Source of the DNA: an uncultured Butyricimonas sp.
GTDB taxonomy: Bacteria > Bacteroidota > Bacteroidia > Bacteroidales > Marinifilaceae
DNA: 64,000 nt
Direction: 5' to 3'
NCBI GenBank assembly: GCA_944320555.1
Contig: CALUHX010000003.1
Span: 30,494 to 94,493, forward strand
Shown: positions 48,001 through 56,245 of the stretch, in pieces
How the letters are laid out: each line of letters opens with the position of its first letter
Position numbering within the stretch: position 1 is the first letter of the stretch
Position numbers and translations under genes: made by a program
Notes under the pieces: model-generated
Database searches by the model: none
What the model was told of the DNA's origin: nothing
What the model saw: only the letters and a program-made list of their open reading frames with translations

Positions 48001-48778
48001 TTTCCTGGACGGCACGGCCATCGTGAAAGGGGAGGCCGTCGGGACGTTCTACTCCTACAAGTTCATGGGCCTAAGCCCCGTAGACGGCGGCCCGATATTC
48101 GACGACTGCGGGGACAACAAGGAAGCCCTCCGGGGCCTCAGCCGATACGACACCTACACCCGGGTGCTGGAGGCCTCCGGACTGCGTGATCCGAAAATCT
48201 CCGGGACCATCAACACAAGCGTCCGTTACCGGAACTTCCGGTTAAGCGGCTCATTCCCTTACAGCCTGGGCAACAAGGTGCGCATGTTCGCCATGTACAT
48301 AAGCGATTCCGACGTCAATAACGCAAATCAGATTCACGCCGAGTACAACGTACACAAAGATTATCTGAAACGGTGGCGCCGCCCGGGCGATGAGTTGCAC
48401 ACCGACATTCCGGCAATCATGACTCCCTCATCAGACTCCTATTGGAAATATGAGAACCACTGGAGTCAAAATCGAGTCACTTATTCGGATGTAGAACCTT
48501 TCGCCGAATCGGCCTGGCAAATGTACGATTACGGCAACCAACGGGTGGTGAGCGGCAATTATCTGAAATGCTCCAACTTGAGCGTGACCTACGAGTTCGG
48601 TCAAACCATGCTCGACAAGATGAAACTGTCCCGATTGGCCCTGACCCTGTCCGCCTCGAACCTGTTTACGATTTGCGCCAAGGAATTGAACGGCCAGGCT
48701 CCCACGCAAAGCGGTTTCGCCGAAACGCAGCTGAGCGACCGACCGACATATTCTTTTGGCTTAACCGTTTCATTCTAA
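45083..48778 (+). CDS. SusC/RagA TonB-dependent transporter with STN domain (locus 2)
   Basis: 1231 residues. Signal peptide ends near SATSLAQ (about residue 43); a shorter start at MKLSSLC (residue 22) is possible. Then STN domain (about 45-112, [31 protein letters not shown]), CarboxypepD_reg-like domain (about 135-210, [37 protein letters not shown]), TonB box and plug ([59 protein letters not shown]), and the barrel, ending GLTVSF. It imports a ligand handed over by the SusD at 48794 and signals through FecR. Confidence 0.94.
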   Translation: [1231 protein letters not shown]

Positions 48779-48793
48779 AAAAATAATACACAT

Positions 48794-50614
48794 ATGAGAA
48801 AAATAATAGGCATATTCATAATGGCCCTGGCCTTGGGAGGGTGTTCCGACTTTTTGGAAGAATATTCCCAGGATTTGGCCCGGGTGGAAAACTATGTGGA
48901 TTTGGACGAAGTGCTGATGGGCGACGCTTATTTGCCCGTGGGCGGAGTTTTCCGTGACGAAGGCATAATGGTCACCGAGAACGACCGTTTCCAAGTCATC
49001 CACTACATGTCCGACGAGTTGAGCAAATACATTCCTTCCAACTATTTTGGACTGGAAGACATACAAGACCAATATTACGGCTGGCACACCTGGCAACAGG
49101 ACGTAGGCCTGACGCGGGACGGAAGCTCCCGCAACGCAGAAGACGAGGACTGGAACCAAGCCTACCACAGCATCAACATCTGCAACATGGTGCTGGACGC
49201 CATCGACGAGCAACACGCCGAAAACGAGGAACAGGAAATGGAAAAGAGCCGCATCAAAGGAGAAGCCGCATTCCTGCGCGCCTTGTACTATTTCGAATTA
49301 GTGAACCTTTACGGCAAACCGTATTGCTCCGCCAACCTCAACAGTCCGGGCGTGCCCATCAAGCTCAGTCCGGTGGTGGAAGACAAAGACTACACGTGCA
49401 ACACGGTGGAGGAAGTGTACGCCCAAATCGTCGACGACCTGAACCTGGCGGACACCTGCCTGGCAAACGCCCCGGTGAAAAACCATCCCTACCGGGCCGA
49501 CATCACTTCCGTCTATTTGTTGAAAAGCCGGGTGTATCTTTACATGCAGGAGTGGAAACAGGCGTTGGAATACGCGCAGAAAACCCTGGCCAAGAACGGC
49601 AACCTATTGGACTTAAACAGCTGGTCGGCCTCCAAAGGGGAAGTGTTGAACATATCGTCCCCGGAAATTATCTTCTCCATGGGAGGGTATTTCATCGCCA
49701 GCACCATTTATTTTCAACGGGAATTTGATTACGGGGAGTGGCTGGCCATTCCCGTCTACACTATTTCCGACGACTTGGCAGCCGCATACGACGAGGGCGA
49801 CAACGACCTGCGCACGCAATACTACATTCGCAAAGACACATTAGGCTATTCATATTGCGATATTCCCTACTCGGAAGGATGGGTTCTCAACAAAGTGCAA
49901 GGCTGGAATCTGGATATTCGGGACGTGTCGGACAACTTCCTGTTCCGGACGGCGGAAGCCTACCTGAACGGAGCGGAAGCGGCCGCCATGCGCGGCGACG
50001 AGGGGACCGCCCACTCCCTACTGAAAACCCTGCGGGACAACCGACTGAAGAACAGCGGAGCCATCACGGCCAGCGGAGCAGACTTAATCGCCTTCATCCG
50101 GGACGAACGGCAACGGGAACTTTGCCTGGAAGGCCACCGGTGGTTCGACTTGCGCCGCTACACGGTAAATGAGAAATACCCGTACAGCAAAAAAATCGTT
50201 CACTACTACACATCATACAACAACGACACTTTCCAAGACGAACACACGTGGAGCTACGTGCTGGAGGAAAACGACGAGGCCTATACCCTGGCGTTGCCCT
50301 ACGAGGTGCTGAAATTCCAGATGACACTGGGAAGCAACACCCGTCCACCCCGCACCAGCACGGACTACACTCCGGAACCGCCCACAGAAATCACCCCGCC
50401 CGAGGAACCCAAGAGTCCGGAATATTACGAAGGATATGACACCGGATACGAGGACGGATATGCAGCAGGATTAAAAGATGCCGAAGAAGACTCCATGGAT
50501 GCCTATTGGGATGATTATAACAACCCATACGACGACGATGATCACTACGAGGGATATGAAGCCGGATTTGAGGATGGATATGACGATGGATTTGATGCCT
50601 ATTTTGAAATGTAA
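48794..50614 (+). CDS. SusD/RagB-type lipoprotein with GxxxG-repeat tail (locus 2)
   Basis: 606 residues. Lipobox LGGC (Cys about residue 17) then SDFLEEYSQDLARVENYVDLDEVL; the SusD core segment is KGEAAFLRALYYFELVNLYGKPYC and the C-terminal hallmark ERQRELCLEGHRWFDLRRY. After the core ends (about residue 530) there is an unusual acidic tail with Gly every fourth residue: GYDTGYEDGYAAG (about 547-559) and GYEAGFEDGYDDG (about 588-600), joined by a run of Asp. The tail resembles the Gly-x3 repeats of Yae1-type proteins, may bind metal or protein, and is absent in the locus 1 SusD. Confidence 0.9.
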   Translation: MRKIIGIFIMALALGGCSDFLEEYSQDLARVENYVDLDEVLMGDAYLPVGGVFRDEGIMVTENDRFQVIHYMSDELSKYIPSNYFGLEDIQDQYYGWHTWQQDVGLTRDGSSRNAEDEDWNQAYHSINICNMVLDAIDEQHAENEEQEMEKSRIKGEAAFLRALYYFELVNLYGKPYCSANLNSPGVPIKLSPVVEDKDYTCNTVEEVYAQIVDDLNLADTCLANAPVKNHPYRADITSVYLLKSRVYLYMQEWKQALEYAQKTLAKNGNLLDLNSWSASKGEVLNISSPEIIFSMGGYFIASTIYFQREFDYGEWLAIPVYTISDDLAAAYDEGDNDLRTQYYIRKDTLGYSYCDIPYSEGWVLNKVQGWNLDIRDVSDNFLFRTAEAYLNGAEAAAMRGDEGTAHSLLKTLRDNRLKNSGAITASGADLIAFIRDERQRELCLEGHRWFDLRRYTVNEKYPYSKKIVHYYTSYNNDTFQDEHTWSYVLEENDEAYTLALPYEVLKFQMTLGSNTRPPRTSTDYTPEPPTEITPPEEPKSPEYYEGYDTGYEDGYAAGLKDAEEDSMDAYWDDYNNPYDDDDHYEGYEAGFEDGYDDGFDAYFEM

Positions 50615-50628
50615 TAAAAGACTGAACG

Positions 50629-51552
50629 ATGAAACAATATATCTATATTAGCCTGCTTCTTTTGGCCGGGTGCTTATGCGCCTGCCAAGAAGAGGATTTG
50701 AATCTGGCGGACCTGGAAAATGTCTTTTTGCCAAGTCCGAATGCGACAGACGAGAGTTCCGAATTGCGCCGCAACTTTTACGAAGCAACAGGATGCTACC
50801 TTTTATTCAACGACACGCTACGCCATGAGTACGGAGGCGTGGACGCATACGGCAATCCGTACTACGACACGGAATTGCTCAGCCTGGGCTGGAATTACAT
50901 CAGCGGTTCCTCCAATCCGACCCGCTACGTCTATGAGTATATCGAGACTATCGAACAACAACGGAAAGCGGCAGAATGGCTGCAAGATTACCTGATGCCC
51001 TACTTAGGCAACGTGGTGCCCTATTCCTTGCTGGTCGTTAACCGCATCGACCATTATGTGGTGGACGGGAATCAATACGAGTACGACTCCTCTCCCATCA
51101 GCGCATCCGATTTCCGCTGCATGGCCTTAAACATCAGCGGACTCTGGGACACGGACGACCTTCAGGCCTACGCTCAGGAATTCTGTTACGAATTCATCTT
51201 TTCCAGTTGGGGGAACGACCCGTTTGACTCCGACTACGAGGAAAACGCATATGAATTTTATCGTTGCAGCCGCTGGGATTATGAAGAAGACAAAGAAGAC
51301 TACGTGATTCCCGATGGAATCGGAGATGAATACGACGCCCAATACATCACCCGTTTCTATCGCTACGGATTCTTAGTGAACACGAACGAGACACTCATGC
51401 CCGATTACAAGAGCGATGCGATTTCGTACATCAAAGCCTGCCTGACCATGACGGACGAGGAATTCAGAGCGAAATACGGCGAATACGAAGCTGTCATGGA
51501 GAAATACGAGTATGTAAAACCGCTGGTGGAACAATCCGGCATTAAATTCTAA
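50629..51552 (+). CDS. Lipoprotein like SusCD-linked zinc metallohydrolases, HExxH lost
   Basis: 307 residues; lipobox CLCAC (Cys about residue 20). Size, position after SusD and general pattern (GCYLLFNDTLRHEYGG, YLMPYLGNVVPYSLLVVNRI, then helices) resemble the substrate-import-associated zinc metallohydrolase lipoproteins that accompany SusCD. Where those carry HExxH, this protein reads AQEFCYEFIF, with Gln and Glu in place of both His ligands. If the family assignment is right, it is a catalytically dead, probably ligand-binding relative. Assignment is by pattern recognition only. Confidence 0.6.
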   Translation: MKQYIYISLLLLAGCLCACQEEDLNLADLENVFLPSPNATDESSELRRNFYEATGCYLLFNDTLRHEYGGVDAYGNPYYDTELLSLGWNYISGSSNPTRYVYEYIETIEQQRKAAEWLQDYLMPYLGNVVPYSLLVVNRIDHYVVDGNQYEYDSSPISASDFRCMALNISGLWDTDDLQAYAQEFCYEFIFSSWGNDPFDSDYEENAYEFYRCSRWDYEEDKEDYVIPDGIGDEYDAQYITRFYRYGFLVNTNETLMPDYKSDAISYIKACLTMTDEEFRAKYGEYEAVMEKYEYVKPLVEQSGIKF

Positions 51553-51557
51553 ACAGT

Positions 51558-52283
51558 ATGAGGAAGTACCTAATAGCAATAAGCGTGATTCTGTCGGCAA
51601 TCAGTTTCCACGCATGCAATGACGACGACATGCCAAGCATCAAGCCCACCGCCAGCGGAACGTTCACCGACGAGCGGGACGGGAACACGTACGGATGGAT
51701 CCGAGTAGGCGACCTGGACTGGATGACCGAAAACCTGAGATACGGCACGCCTTTTTACGAGCGGGAATACGATGGTGTTTTTGAAGACCCCGTTTACAGC
51801 GAGGCTCAACCGGTTTACTCCAACGAAACCATATACGACTTCGAGGCCGATTTGGCCGCCTATGGCAACCTCTACACGTGGGAGGAAGCCTGCCAATACG
51901 CCCCGGAGGGCTGGCGGCTGGCGACCGACGAGGACTGGAAGAACCTGGAAAAGGCCCTGGGCATGTCCGAGAACGAGGCCAACGAGGAAGGCTGGCGGGG
52001 AGAATACGTGGGCACGCTTCTCCGGCAAGGCGAAGAGGGGCTGGGCATGGCCCTTCCCCTTTCGGGCTGGGCCTGGCAATCCGGTTCCTACGGCTATGAA
52101 CTTTATTTGAGCAACGTCAAGGAATTCGGGTATTTCTGGACAGCCACGGAAAAAGAGGACGACGGATTGAACGCCCAAACCGTCTACTTCCGCTCCATCT
52201 TTTCCGACTACAACACGGTGAAACGGTACACGACGCCTTTAAACGTGTTGATGCGGGCACGCTACGTGCGTGACGCACAATAA
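51558..52283 (+). CDS. Lipoprotein with FISUMP (fibrobacter paralogous) domain
   Basis: 241 residues; lipobox SFHAC (Cys about residue 20). The mature protein fits the Fibrobacter-succinogenes major paralogous domain: GNTYGWIRVGDLDWMTENLRYGT, the core YGNLYTWEEACQYAPEGWRLATDEDWKNLEKALG, and GYFWTATEKEDD. These domains are surface-exposed, often attached to SusCD or adhesin loci; their ligand is unknown. Five bases separate it from the preceding stop. It is followed by a strong terminator, so it ends the SusCD transcript of locus 2. Confidence 0.85.
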   Translation: MRKYLIAISVILSAISFHACNDDDMPSIKPTASGTFTDERDGNTYGWIRVGDLDWMTENLRYGTPFYEREYDGVFEDPVYSEAQPVYSNETIYDFEADLAAYGNLYTWEEACQYAPEGWRLATDEDWKNLEKALGMSENEANEEGWRGEYVGTLLRQGEEGLGMALPLSGWAWQSGSYGYELYLSNVKEFGYFWTATEKEDDGLNAQTVYFRSIFSDYNTVKRYTTPLNVLMRARYVRDAQ

Positions 52284-52322
52284 TTGAACAGTAGTTGTTT
52301 TTATGATGATTGATGTTCCGCA

Positions 52323-52357
52323 AGGAGGGAGGAGAATTCTCGCTCCCTCCTGCTTTT
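52323..52357 (+). terminator. Terminator of SusCD locus 2
   Basis: AGGAGGGAG (52323-52331) pairs with CTCCCTCCT (52343-52351) around an 11-base loop, then GCTTTT. Separates the lipoprotein genes from the thioredoxin genes, as in locus 1. Confidence 0.8.
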
Positions 52358-52488
52358 CCGCTCTGTTTTCACAAAACGGAGGGCACAAGGGAAGGACACG
52401 CGCCTAGGGTGTTTAGGGCGCACGCACGGGATGCACCGGAACATCGCTTTTTGACAAAAAGATAATAACAGTAAAAATTGACAGACGA

Positions 52489-53733
52489 ATGAGACTATTA
52501 ATCGTGATTTGCATGCTGCTGCAACTGCCGACGTTCGGGCAGGAGGGGACAAAATTCCGGGAATTGACCTTCAAGGAGGCGTTGGCGGCGGCAAAAAAGG
52601 AAGGGAAACTGGTGTTCGTGGACTGCTACACCTCGTGGTGCGGGCCGTGCCGGGACATGGCGGAAAAGGTGTTCCCGCAGAAAGAGGCGGGCGACTATTT
52701 CAATCCCCGCTTCGTGTGCGTGAAATACGACATGGAGAAAGGCGAGGGGGAGGAGCTGGCGAAGCGGTTCGAGGTGCGCGCCTATCCCACATTCCTGATT
52801 GTGCGCCCGGACGGAACGGCACAACACAAGATTGTCGGCGGCAGCGACTTGAAAGCATTCATCGCCCAGGTGGAGGAAGGCCTGGACGAAAAAAAGAACC
52901 TATTGTTTCTGAACGAGGCTTACGAGCGGGGCGGAATGGACACCCACCAGTTGATGGCGTACTATTCCGCCCTGACGAAAGCCGAGGAAGAACGGGCCGA
53001 CCAAGTGCGGAGCGAATTGTGGAAGAAGTTGACGGAGCAGGAAAAGACGACGGCTGAATATTGGAGCCTCATCGCCAACGAGACAAGCCAACCCGGCACG
53101 CCGGAGTTCGACTTCATGCTGGGCCACCTCGCCGAATTGCGGCAAAACGTGGGACGGGAACGGGTGGACGAGTTCGTGACGACTTACTATTTGGACGTGC
53201 TGGGGAATTACATCCTGGGCTACGCCGACAAGGAGGCGCCCGCCATCGACGTGCTGGAGCGGCAGGTGCCGACACTGGGCGTGAAGAGACAAAAGGAGTT
53301 GGAACGCACGGCGGAACTGGCGGGATTGGTGGCCCGGCAAGAAGCCGACAAACTGGCCGCCCTAATCGAGGAACGGATGAACGGCTGGAACGGCGGCACG
53401 CTGCGCACCTACGCATTCGGATTCCGAGGCATCGCATGGGGCGACAAGGGGAAAGGAACCGTGCCCGCCAATTACAAGGAACTCGGGAAACGGCTGGCGG
53501 CACTGACCGTCGGGAAGGTGGAAGCGGAAGCCGACACGATGACAACGGCGGAGCTGCGGGAATACCTGCTGGCCCTCTCCGGGTTCGGAGGCGAGCTGGA
53601 CGACCCCACCTGCCAACGGCTCGTGAACGCCGCCGAGAAAGTGACGGCCCGGGAACCGGACAGCCAAGCCACCGAAGACGTGGAATACGACCTGCAAGAA
53701 TTTCGCAAACAACTCAACAAAAACAAGCAATAG
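52489..53733 (+). CDS. Thioredoxin-fold protein with C-terminal helical region
   Basis: 414 residues; signal peptide ends TFGQ (about residue 18). The thioredoxin domain has VFVDCYTSWCGPCRDMAEKVF (CGPC about residues 48-51) and the cis-Pro segment VRAYPTFLIV. The remainder is helical, TPR-like, with a final basic tail. It is a clear relative of the protein at 7418 in locus 1 (same FKEALAAAKKEGKLVFVDCYT opening). Expected to act in periplasmic thiol-disulfide exchange. The TlpA-like gene begins three bases after its stop. Confidence 0.87.
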   Translation: MRLLIVICMLLQLPTFGQEGTKFRELTFKEALAAAKKEGKLVFVDCYTSWCGPCRDMAEKVFPQKEAGDYFNPRFVCVKYDMEKGEGEELAKRFEVRAYPTFLIVRPDGTAQHKIVGGSDLKAFIAQVEEGLDEKKNLLFLNEAYERGGMDTHQLMAYYSALTKAEEERADQVRSELWKKLTEQEKTTAEYWSLIANETSQPGTPEFDFMLGHLAELRQNVGRERVDEFVTTYYLDVLGNYILGYADKEAPAIDVLERQVPTLGVKRQKELERTAELAGLVARQEADKLAALIEERMNGWNGGTLRTYAFGFRGIAWGDKGKGTVPANYKELGKRLAALTVGKVEAEADTMTTAELREYLLALSGFGGELDDPTCQRLVNAAEKVTAREPDSQATEDVEYDLQEFRKQLNKNKQ

Positions 53734-53736
53734 GAA

Positions 53737-54894
53737 ATGAAACAAGCAAGCATTGTCATTTTGTTATTGGCGGCGGCGTGCGGCCGCCAACCGGCGGACT
53801 CGTTCGTGCTGCGGGGCACGGTACCGGGAGCCATGGACAGCACGGAAGTGAGGTTGGTGCCGAACGGGAGATTCAGCCACTCGTGGAAAGCGTTCGTCGT
53901 GGACGGGCGGTTTGAAATCCGGGGTCAAATGCCGCTGCCCACCTACTGCGAACTGCGCATGAACAACGCCGACATCTGCGAGCGGCGAGGCATCGAGGAC
54001 GACGGCCTCACCAAATACAACGAAATCGGCTTCTTCGTGGAGAACGGCGAGCTGACGTTCAGCACGCCGAGCGTGGACAGCCTGCCGGAGTCGTTCTGGA
54101 GGTATGACGCGCGCAAGGAGCGGAATTACACCGTGAGCGGCTCGGCGGCGCAGGACGCTTTCTACCGCTACCAGCAACAGACCATTCCGCTACGCCACGC
54201 CCTGCGGGAAGCGGAAAGAGCACACATGGACTCGGAATCCATCGCCGATTACAAGCGAGTGCAAGCCGCACAAACGGCCCTCACCCAAGCCACCGAGGAG
54301 TTCATCCAAGGAAACCGAAATCTGGCAGTGAACTTGTATTTGGCGGAACAGTTGAAAAAAGACCCGTTCACCTACGACCAGGCCTATCTGGACAAACTAG
54401 CGGGACTGTTCGCAAACAGCCAGGAAACCTGCGCCCCGCTACGGGAGTTCCGGGACTATCTGACGAAAGCGGCCGCCTTCACACAAGGCAAAACGCTGGA
54501 GGACGGAACCGTGCTCGCCCCGGACGGCACGAAGCAAGGGTTGCTCGCCCAACTGAACAAAGAGGGATACACGGTGATCGACTTTTGGGCGTCGTGGTGC
54601 GGGCCGTGCCGGGCAAGTTTCCCCCACCTGCGCAAGATGCACGAGCAATACGGGGAGAAGGTGGCGTTCGTCAGCGTGTCGCTGGACTCCAAGGAAACCG
54701 ACTGGCGGGAGGCCATGGAGGAGGAGCGACTGCCGTGGCCGCAATTTTTGGCAAGCAAGGAGCTGGCCAAGGCCCTCGGCGACCTGTATGACATCAACGC
54801 CATTCCCACCTTCCTGCTCATCACGCCGGACGGAAAAATCGCCTTCTCCGGCCACGCCAGCGGGGAACTGGAACTTCAACTGGAAGAAATATAA
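53737..54894 (+). CDS. TlpA-like lipoprotein with DUF4369-type N-terminus
   Basis: 385 residues; lipobox AAAC (Cys about residue 15). N-terminal beta domain ([23 protein letters not shown], about 20-120) resembles DUF4369; a helical middle follows, then a TlpA/AhpC-type thioredoxin domain with [22 protein letters not shown] and [15 protein letters not shown]. Probably a membrane-anchored periplasmic thiol-disulfide oxidoreductase. It is translationally linked to the gene at 52489 (three-base gap). The matching gene in locus 1 is at 5455. Confidence 0.88.
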   Translation: MKQASIVILLLAAACGRQPADSFVLRGTVPGAMDSTEVRLVPNGRFSHSWKAFVVDGRFEIRGQMPLPTYCELRMNNADICERRGIEDDGLTKYNEIGFFVENGELTFSTPSVDSLPESFWRYDARKERNYTVSGSAAQDAFYRYQQQTIPLRHALREAERAHMDSESIADYKRVQAAQTALTQATEEFIQGNRNLAVNLYLAEQLKKDPFTYDQAYLDKLAGLFANSQETCAPLREFRDYLTKAAAFTQGKTLEDGTVLAPDGTKQGLLAQLNKEGYTVIDFWASWCGPCRASFPHLRKMHEQYGEKVAFVSVSLDSKETDWREAMEEERLPWPQFLASKELAKALGDLYDINAIPTFLLITPDGKIAFSGHASGELELQLEEI

Positions 54895-54941
54895 TTCTAC
54901 AATTCTTATCTCTACACACCAAACACATCTTGTAAAACGAG

Positions 54942-54984
54942 AAAGGCGGCAGGCCGGAGAACACTCTCTCCCCGCCGCCTTTTC
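54942..54984 (+). terminator. Terminator of the thioredoxin pair
   Basis: AAAGGCGGC (54942-54950) pairs with GCCGCCTTT (54974-54982), followed by TCCC. Lies 47 bases after the TlpA stop. The remaining gap to ruvB contains TATATTTA (about 55110), a possible ruvB -7 box. Confidence 0.75.
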
Positions 54985-55138
54985 CCTTGTCCCGCCGACA
55001 CCATCCACGAACGACAAAGCCCCCGTCCACAAACCCATAACTATCAGGCCCATTTCCCCTCCTCCCTCCTCCTCCGCCAACTTCCATTTGGCGAACATGA
55101 AAAAATGCTCTATATTTACGGGGTTAAAAATAGACAAC

Positions 55139-56164
55139 ATGGGCGGTTTTGACATAAGAAGCGAAAAAATTCCCGAAAGCGAGAAAGAACTGGAAAAGGC
55201 ATTACGGCCGTTGACGTTCAACGATTTCCACGGACAGAAAAAGGTAGTGGACAATCTGGAAGTGTTCGTCCAGGCGGCGAAGATGCGAGGAGAGTCGCTG
55301 GACCACGTGTTGCTGCACGGCCCCCCGGGACTGGGCAAGACGACGCTTTCCACAATCATCGCGAACGAGCTGGGAGTGGGAATCAAGGTCACCTCGGGCC
55401 CCGTGCTGGACAAGCCGGGCGACCTGGCGGGCCTGCTGACCAACCTGGAGGAGAACGACGTGCTCTTCATCGACGAAATCCACCGCCTGAGTCCGGTGGT
55501 GGAGGAATACCTGTACTCCGCCATGGAAGATTTCAAAATCGACATCATGATCGACAAGGGGCCCGCCGCCCGCTCCGTGCAAATCCAGCTGAACCCGTTC
55601 ACGCTGATAGGGGCTACCACGCGGAGCGGACTGCTGACCGCGCCCCTGAGGGCCCGTTTCGGCATCAACAGCCACCTGGAGTATTACGACCTGGACGTGC
55701 TGACGAGCATCGTGGAGCGGTCGGCCTCCATCCTGGCCACCAAAATCACGAGCCAGGCGTCGCAAGAGATAGCCTCCCGAAGCCGGGGGACTCCCCGCAT
55801 CGCCAACGCCCTGCTGCGGCGGGTGAGGGATTTCGCCATGGTGAAGGGGAACGGTGTCATCGACCACGAAATCACGACCTTCGCCCTGGAGGCCCTGAAC
55901 ATCGACAAGTTCGGACTGGACGAAATGGACAACAAAATCCTGCTGGCCATCATCGAGAAGTTCAAAGGCGGCCCTGTGGGCCTGACCACTATCGCCACAG
56001 CCGTCAGCGAGGACCCGGGGACCCTGGAGGAAGTGTACGAGCCTTTCCTGATAAAGGAAGGGTTCCTGAAACGCACCCCCCGCGGACGGGAGGCCACGGA
56101 CCTTGCCTATAAACATCTTAAAAAGGAACGGGAGACCCCCGGGTGGCAGCCCTCGCTCTTCTAA
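55139..56164 (+). CDS. ruvB: Holliday junction branch-migration helicase RuvB
   Basis: 341 residues from the ATG at 55139 ([33 protein letters not shown]), which gives the normal family length; an in-frame ATG at 55097 and a much longer open frame exist but would read through the terminator. Walker [10 protein letters not shown] at 61-69, Walker B IDEIH at 111-115, sensor region GATTRSG, and the C-terminal winged helix ending [11 protein letters not shown]. It drives branch migration with RuvA in recombinational repair. Confidence 0.96.
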   Translation: MGGFDIRSEKIPESEKELEKALRPLTFNDFHGQKKVVDNLEVFVQAAKMRGESLDHVLLHGPPGLGKTTLSTIIANELGVGIKVTSGPVLDKPGDLAGLLTNLEENDVLFIDEIHRLSPVVEEYLYSAMEDFKIDIMIDKGPAARSVQIQLNPFTLIGATTRSGLLTAPLRARFGINSHLEYYDLDVLTSIVERSASILATKITSQASQEIASRSRGTPRIANALLRRVRDFAMVKGNGVIDHEITTFALEALNIDKFGLDEMDNKILLAIIEKFKGGPVGLTTIATAVSEDPGTLEEVYEPFLIKEGFLKRTPRGREATDLAYKHLKKERETPGWQPSLF

Positions 56165-56233
56165 GAATTTATAGACAGGGAATTATATCAAGTTAAACAT
56201 TGTTAATCGCCTCAATTGTTAAAATTGAAGTGT

Positions 56234-56241
56234 TAAATTTG
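56234..56241 (+). promoter_or_regulatory. Putative -7 box for rprX
   Basis: TAAATTTG, exact TAnnTTTG match, ending only four bases before the ATG at 56246. A start five to seven bases downstream would make the mRNA leaderless, or the real start may lie further on. Confidence 0.5.
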
Positions 56242-56245
56242 TGGT

